A stretch of DNA of 64,000 nucleotides from Pohlia nutans (lineage: Eukaryota; Streptophyta; Bryopsida; Bryales; Mniaceae). Of this stretch, positions 59,153-64,000 are shown in pieces (position 1 is the first letter of the stretch; the number at the start of each line of letters is the position of its first letter). The DNA is taken from assembly GCA_022496805.1 (NCBI GenBank), contig CM040102.1, forward strand, positions 1,178,001 to 1,242,000. The letters are read 5' to 3'. The notes under the pieces were generated by a model. It searched no databases. It saw nothing but the letters and a program-made list of their open reading frames with translations, and was not told the origin of the DNA. The position numbers were made by a program, and so were the translations under genes.

Positions 59153-59304
59153 ACATAAATTTACTATATTTAGATAAATATTCAAATATTTACTATTTTA
59201 AGAAATTTTGACCAAGCTTGACCTACCTTTTCTGCTCAAAAGTCCTGATTTTACCGCTCACTGCTCACCGCTCACCGCTTAAGGCTCACACGATAGCTTC
59301 GTCC

Positions 59305-59314
59305 GGTCAGCCTC
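59305..59314. other. Target-site duplication of element 1, right
   Basis: GGTCAGCCTC, identical to 39960-39969. Confidence 0.75.
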
Positions 59315-59796
59315 CACAGCCGAGTCGACGCTTACAGCGTCCCACCTGTATCGAGAATGGAACGTAGCAAAGTGCTTGATCATGGCTAGGTACATCTCAG
59401 TCTGTGTTGGTACCCACAGACTTGGTCTATGTGCTACACTCCAAATGTCGAAATCTGTGCTACACTCTCCTGAGTAAATGCTAGCCATTTGCACACTACA
59501 ACTATGGTGGTAATAAGCACACAAGATTGAGTGAGACGAGCGATCCTGCTTTGGTAATGTGAACCGTGAATTCGATATATAACTACCATCAACATCCATG
59601 CACTTAGGTCATATTCTAGACCTTCAAAGTCAATATTGGTGAGTCCCATTTCAAAACCGCATCTGTGAAGTAGACTCCAATAAATCAAGTTCAACTTTCT
59701 CCAATTTTGGCATACCTGACACAGCCCCATCAATGATCTAAAAGCGCTGTCCCACATTCTAATCCAGACATACTCTCTGATCTCTAAGATTGACAT
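59305..59796 (-). pseudogene. MULE-type transposase, copy 2, 5' part (split by element 1)
   Basis: Minus-strand blocks MASIYSGECST, TQTEMYLAMIKHFATFHSRY and VSVDSAVEAD align with copy 1 (17.57-17.79 kb). The coding sequence then ends abruptly at GAGGCTGACC, the duplicated target, and enters the tip of element 1. The rest of the gene lies at 39969-38880. The region upstream to 59796 is also homologous to copy 1 from about 17450. Confidence 0.65.
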
Positions 59797-61470
59797 CCGC
59801 TGTAGAATTGGCTACCACAATCTCCTATAGTTCCAAATCTTCCATTCAAAAGCGCAATTATTATAATCGCTGATAACTCGATTGTTATCGTTCCATGACT
59901 ACACCATATTGATAACATTGGGTCAATTATAATGGGTTCTAATAATAAATGCCCTTAGTACGCAGATCTCAGAACCATTTACCATGACAGCCCGGCAGCG
60001 CTCGCGCGCCAACCCGGGATGAAGGAAGAAGCTCATCAAAGACCTTCCAATGACCATAATGATGAATGATAAGGGTCGCTATCAGCACGCGCATCAATGC
60101 TGTAATCAAGTACAAGGGATGCCTTAGGGTTTTTGGCCACGAGCAGCGGGCCTACCTTCCGATCATGCATGAGACTGGCTCCTAAGAAAGTGGCGTGATT
60201 GCCAAGAGAACAGAACGCTGGGCGTACCTGCAGCTATTGCGCACGGGCTTGCCGATGGAGATGCGGGGCTGCGACGTGAGCGACGACTTCAAGGTTCATG
60301 GAGGCCATGGACCAGGGGCATCACACGACAAGCACAGGGCTTCATCAAAGAATGGAGATCGAAATCAGAGCGCAAGGCGAGCGGAATCAAAACAAAGGCG
60401 AGCGGAATCACAGCGACAATGCGTGGGTAAAATGAAAAAGACGATGAGGGGAGCAGCACATGAGCGGTGCCTGAGAGAGACATCTAAGAGATCCACAGCC
60501 GTAAGATCGAATGATGTGATCTGCATTAATCTCCACAGTCAAGAAAATCCAACGGTCGATCGTTGTCTACAAGCTTGGTCAGGACTTCTCTTGTCTGGTC
60601 TCGCACGTCATAGAAGCCCAGGTCCAGGCAGCCGCTTTGATTCATTACGGCCCACCATGTTTGCAGACAACGTCGCGCTCCTTCTTCAATCTCCATACTC
60701 ACCACCACATTCAATTTGATCCCCACCTTGTGAAGAGCTACTTCCGCGCTTCCAATCAAAGCCAATGGCGTAGGAGGGCCTTTGATGAACTTCTTCTTTC
60801 CTCCCGTCCGCGCGGCTATATGCGTAGCTGCATGCGTTGGCGCGACAGCACGGGCGACCCTGCGGGCAACAGCGTTGGCGCGACAGCACGGGCGACAACG
60901 CGGGCAACAGCGTTGGCGCGATAGCATGGGCGACAGTGCGGGCAGCAGCGTTGGCGCGATAGCACGGGCGCCAAAGTGGGCAGGAAAGGAGCTCTTTAAA
61001 TAGCTGACATCGACAAGACTGGTGGTAAATCTGGACAGAGATCTGCAACATTGGGTAAAATTGTACAACTCGTGTTAAGATCATGCCTGCAGAAACTGAT
61101 GGAAAACTGAATTTTGCACTTGAAAATTGGAATGGTAAGATTTGGTTTAGTGCGGCCGTCACTGCCCGACTTGTCCGATTTCTATGAACAGACGGTGACT
61201 ACAAATCCTGTACACCAATGATGCCCAACACCAGGTTCTCGTCGCAAAATGCAAACTGCATCTGCATGTGCTTCAGCAGATGCAGTAAGAAACTTGGTTC
61301 TTTACATCAATCTCGGCAACACCATACATCCACTGCTACCATATATCTTTTTACATCAATCCGTTGTTGCAGATCGTCTCCACTCTTCAATTGTACAATG
61401 TGGATAACAATTCATATTTGAAAGATGGGAAATTACATCCACCTCCTAAATGTTGGAAGTCCTAATAGTT
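59797..61470. other. Gene-poor stretch with a 38-bp tandem repeat
   Basis: No recognisable gene. At 60835-60985 a 38-bp unit (CGTTGGCGCGACAGCACGGG...) is repeated almost four times. The ORFs at 60195-60719 and 60526-61068 overlap on opposite strands, and the second is largely translation of this repeat, so neither is reported. Confidence 0.45.
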
Positions 61471-61689
61471 TGTCTAGCGAGAAGCAAACGGTCTCATTGG
61501 AGTATCATCATCTTCCTCAAGATTGGTGCAATTAGCAACAGTGTCAACATTGCACGATTGAAACCGTAGCATGTACTCTTGAATTTCCATCTTCAATGAA
61601 CGATCACAGACTAACTGCCGAAGGGCTGTCTCGGTGGTTGGTCCCGGGATTGCCCGGCACTGCCCAAAGGCTGTCCCGGTGGTTGGTCC

Positions 61690-63860
61690 CAAGCGACTTC
61701 TAGTCCCAGGCGGCAGCGCTCTTGCTCAGTGATGACATTGACTCCTGATCCACCGTCAAGAACGTTGTTTATTACGGTTTTTCCAATCATTATCGTGATA
61801 ATTGGCATGTGTCGATCGACAGCTACCACGGAATGTACGGGTACCGGGGCTTCCTCCGGTACCGGTATCGGTACAAAGGTGTTAGCCTTCTGAAACATGT
61901 ATCGTTGGATGTGGTCAGAGATGCTTGGAGCAATGGACATCAAGTTTTTTAGAGATACCTGAATAGTGTGTGACTCGATTTGTTGGAGAATGTAGTTGCA
62001 GATCTCGTCTGTGTGATTCTCGTCTCCCGTATATGTTGGAGTGTCTGACTCTATTGGTGAGAGTTCTTACAATTCGCGTACTGTTCATATCATTTCTTCA
62101 TGAAGTTGTTCCTCCGCTTTCCAGTCGAATGCATCCAGAGTTCGGTGTAGTATGTGAGTACTGGTATTATCTGTGGGTAGAGAGGGGTCTTGGCGTTGTG
62201 CTTGACTTCGAGTTCGAGGGCCGATGTGCAAAACATCAATCGTGTTGATATCGGTAATGACTACCGAGGATATTGTCGAAGTTTGAGGCAACTTCTTGTT
62301 GATGGTGGTCTTGACGTCCTCGTCTAGTAGCAGGGGGCATCGATGACCCGGGTGTTCCATAGAGCCACAGATGTTACAGGGGTACTTTTGTACCGGCATG
62401 TTGGTACGCAAAGTTTGTCAATTATTGGTACTTACCGGAGTGTTTGCGGTATGTAGTTGGATTTGGTGGACGGTGGCTGCCTCGGTTTTCTTCCCGTACT
62501 CGCTTGCCGGATTTCGAAAACAAGTCGTCCATTCATATCCCATTCTTCCACAACCGGTGCATCTTATGTTTCGCCGAGGGTTGTTGTTGACATTGGTTGG
62601 CGGAGTAGGTCGTCCGGTTTTTGGCAAGCCTTCTTCTGCTATACAGGCCAAATCCACTGCCTCGGAAAAAGTCTGGCGTCGTAAACCTACCGTGGCCACT
62701 TGGAGGTACTCAAGTAACCCTACATGGAAATTACTTAACATAAACATGTCGTCAGGAGGTACGGTTAAATTTTCTGCCAATTGTTGAAGACGCTCTGCAT
62801 AATCATCCACAGATTCATTCGGTAATTGAATCAGTGTGCGAAATTGAATGTATGTCTGATTGTCGGTTTTGATGGCTCGGTAACGTTGTTTGAACGCGGT
62901 GAGGACATCCTGCAGTGTGTAAGCCGGATGGATCCTCTTGTGGTAGGCAAACCAGTTGGATTCTTTCTCGGTAAGAGAATTACCGAATAATTCTAACTGG
63001 ACTAAGGTTTGATTTTCACCGTTTAGTAAAATAGCTGCTTCAAATTTGCGACAGTGAGTTTCGGGACACTTACCTGTTTTGTATTCGGGATATGGTACTG
63101 CTTTACGGGCCGTATATGTTGTCCGGTGCGCTGGGATGTGAGTAGTATCTATGGTTCTTGGACATGGTCGGTATGTCGGGGTTGGTACTACTGGATCCGA
63201 TGTCCATCTAGGAAACGCATAGGGAAAAGTACAGGCAATCAAGGGATGGTCGGTATTACCACAAAATGTGCAAAAACGAAGCGGGGGTCGTATGTTTACC
63301 CGATCTGGTTGCTGATGCATTGGATTGAACGGTTGAGGTCCTTCGTGCAGATGATCGACAGCCTCGGTGTGGCTAGGAAACAATGTATGGTGGACTGCCT
63401 GAGTGGGTATCACGGTTTAGCGATGTTGTTGGAGGCGTAGATGCGGAAGTTGTAGTTGACGTTCTTCCAATGTAAAATCCGGTGGATGCTGGGGTTCGAG
63501 AGCCGCGAGGAGTTCTTGGTCGGTGGCATCCTCCGGTATAAGTTGTTGGAGTCGTTCTTCGAGTGCGTCTGATTGGAGATATGCTTGCCAGCGAAAATGT
63601 TCTCTTTCGGCGGATGTCGGTACTGGGTCGGTGCCGATGTTGGACGGTATGGATATTCCTGATACAGATGACGGTCGTTGCCGTGCTGATGAAAGCGGGT
63701 GTCGGGCGGTTTGATTTTCGAGCGGGTTTGGTAATTCGTCTGGCGTTAACAATTGGTTACGTGGTGCCAAACGATGTGTGGCCATCGATGGAACTCGGTG
63801 CTGTGGGTAGGCCATGAGTTCCCGTACACTCCGGTGAAACTGTGTTTGTGAGCTTGCCAA
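61690..63860 (-). pseudogene. Ty3/gypsy-type Gag-protease remnant
   Basis: A single minus-strand frame from 63860 to about 61690 is broken by TAA at 63414, TGA at 62415 and TGA at 62085. A retrotransposon Gag core is visible (FEAAILLNGENQ, LFGNSLTEKESNWF, RTLIQLPNESVDDYAERL). There are three zinc-knuckle-like motifs: CTFCGNTDHPLIAC before the core, CTGCGRMGYEWTTC after it (Tyr in place of His) and CNICGSMEHPGHRC. An aspartic protease of the gypsy type follows, MPIITIMIGK then LDGGSGVNVI. Reverse transcriptase and integrase are absent; the copy is truncated downstream of the protease. No LTR was identified. Confidence 0.75.
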
Positions 63861-64000
63861 CGCGGTGAGATCCAGTTCCGGGGTGGTCCCGCCGATCGAG
63901 TGTGGGGTCGGGAAATAGTGAAGCTGTAAATCTGCAGAACAGATATGTCTGCGCTTAGCAAAACCGAAAATACTGACTCGGTAGTGTACTGAGCCCAGCT

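Larger units (their letters stand above)
39970..59304. mobile_element. Element 1: 19.3-kb TIR transposon with ParB-MTase and MULE-type transposase genes
   Basis: The left tip is CAGGAATGCTGTCGTGTGAGC. The right tip read inward is GGACGAAGCTATCGTGTGAGC. Both run into 7-bp subterminal repeats (GTGAGCA at the left, GCTCACY at the right). The insertion splits a MULE gene in codons for EAD: the 5' part resumes at 59305 and the 3' part at 39969 on the minus strand. It carries MTase copy C (minus strand, stop 906 bp from the left tip) and the SWIM-finger MULE-type transposase (plus strand, ending about 430 bp from the right tip), so the two genes diverge from the middle. Subtracting the 5.47-kb copia insertion gives an original size near 13.9 kb. 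The transposase is dead, so the copy is not autonomous. Confidence 0.85.

Noticed and set aside
38880..59796. Segmental duplication as the explanation for two partial MULE copies 19 kb apart
   Set aside because: The halves are complementary, not overlapping beyond the 10-12-bp TSD, lie in the same orientation and abut inverted tips. Transposon insertion is the simpler reading.
60195..61068. Two overlapping ORFs on opposite strands
   Set aside because: Much of the coding potential comes from the 38-bp tandem repeat; no motif, splice structure or homologous copy was found.

Overview
The window looks like transposon-dominated nuclear DNA of a green-plant-lineage eukaryote. The evidence is many GT-AG introns, a Ty1/copia element with the signature of plant copia, Ty3/gypsy gag-protease remains, MULE-type transposases, a hAT-like element, MITEs and satellite arrays. 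I see no unambiguous single-copy host gene, rRNA or functional tRNA. I do not name a species; a bryophyte, lycophyte or charophyte-like genome is a guess.

Layout. 1-6355: an element with long terminal inverted repeats (TIRs) and two divergent decayed genes. 6.4-8.1 kb: a third, related decayed gene. 8.15-12.32 kb: copy A of a multi-exon gene fusing a ParB-like region to a DNA methyltransferase (MTase). 12.3-19.1 kb: palindromic repeat arrays, a small two-exon gene with a transposon in its intron, and a MULE transposase pseudogene. 20.4-22.8 kb: a long 'gag-like' protein gene with one nonsense codon. 24,526-38,560: a 14.0-kb TIR transposon (element 2) with a perfect 9-bp target-site duplication (TSD), containing GC-palindrome arrays, a nested 5.8-kb hAT-like satellite-filled element and MTase copy B. 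39,970-59,304: a 19.3-kb transposon (element 1) that splits an older MULE gene whose halves lie on either side. It carries MTase copy C at one end and a SWIM-finger MULE-type transposase at the other, the latter interrupted by a very young 5.5-kb copia element. 61.7-63.9 kb: a Ty3/gypsy gag-protease remnant.

The most interesting content is the family defined by elements 1 and 2. They share 21-nt tips, 7-bp subterminal repeats and two copies per end of a motif close to CCACGGNNATAGGTC, and they carry a ParB-MTase gene whose 3' end faces one terminus. In element 1 the transposase 3' end faces the other terminus. This suggests a large MULE-like transposon that carries its own DNA-modification gene. 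ParB-MTase fusions are familiar to me from phages and bacterial mobile elements, not from plant transposons. Copy C is the least damaged: twelve exons and one in-frame TAG. All transposase copies seen are inactivated.

Splice sites and exon boundaries were inferred by comparing copies A, B and C. Family assignments come from motif reading only; no database search was possible.
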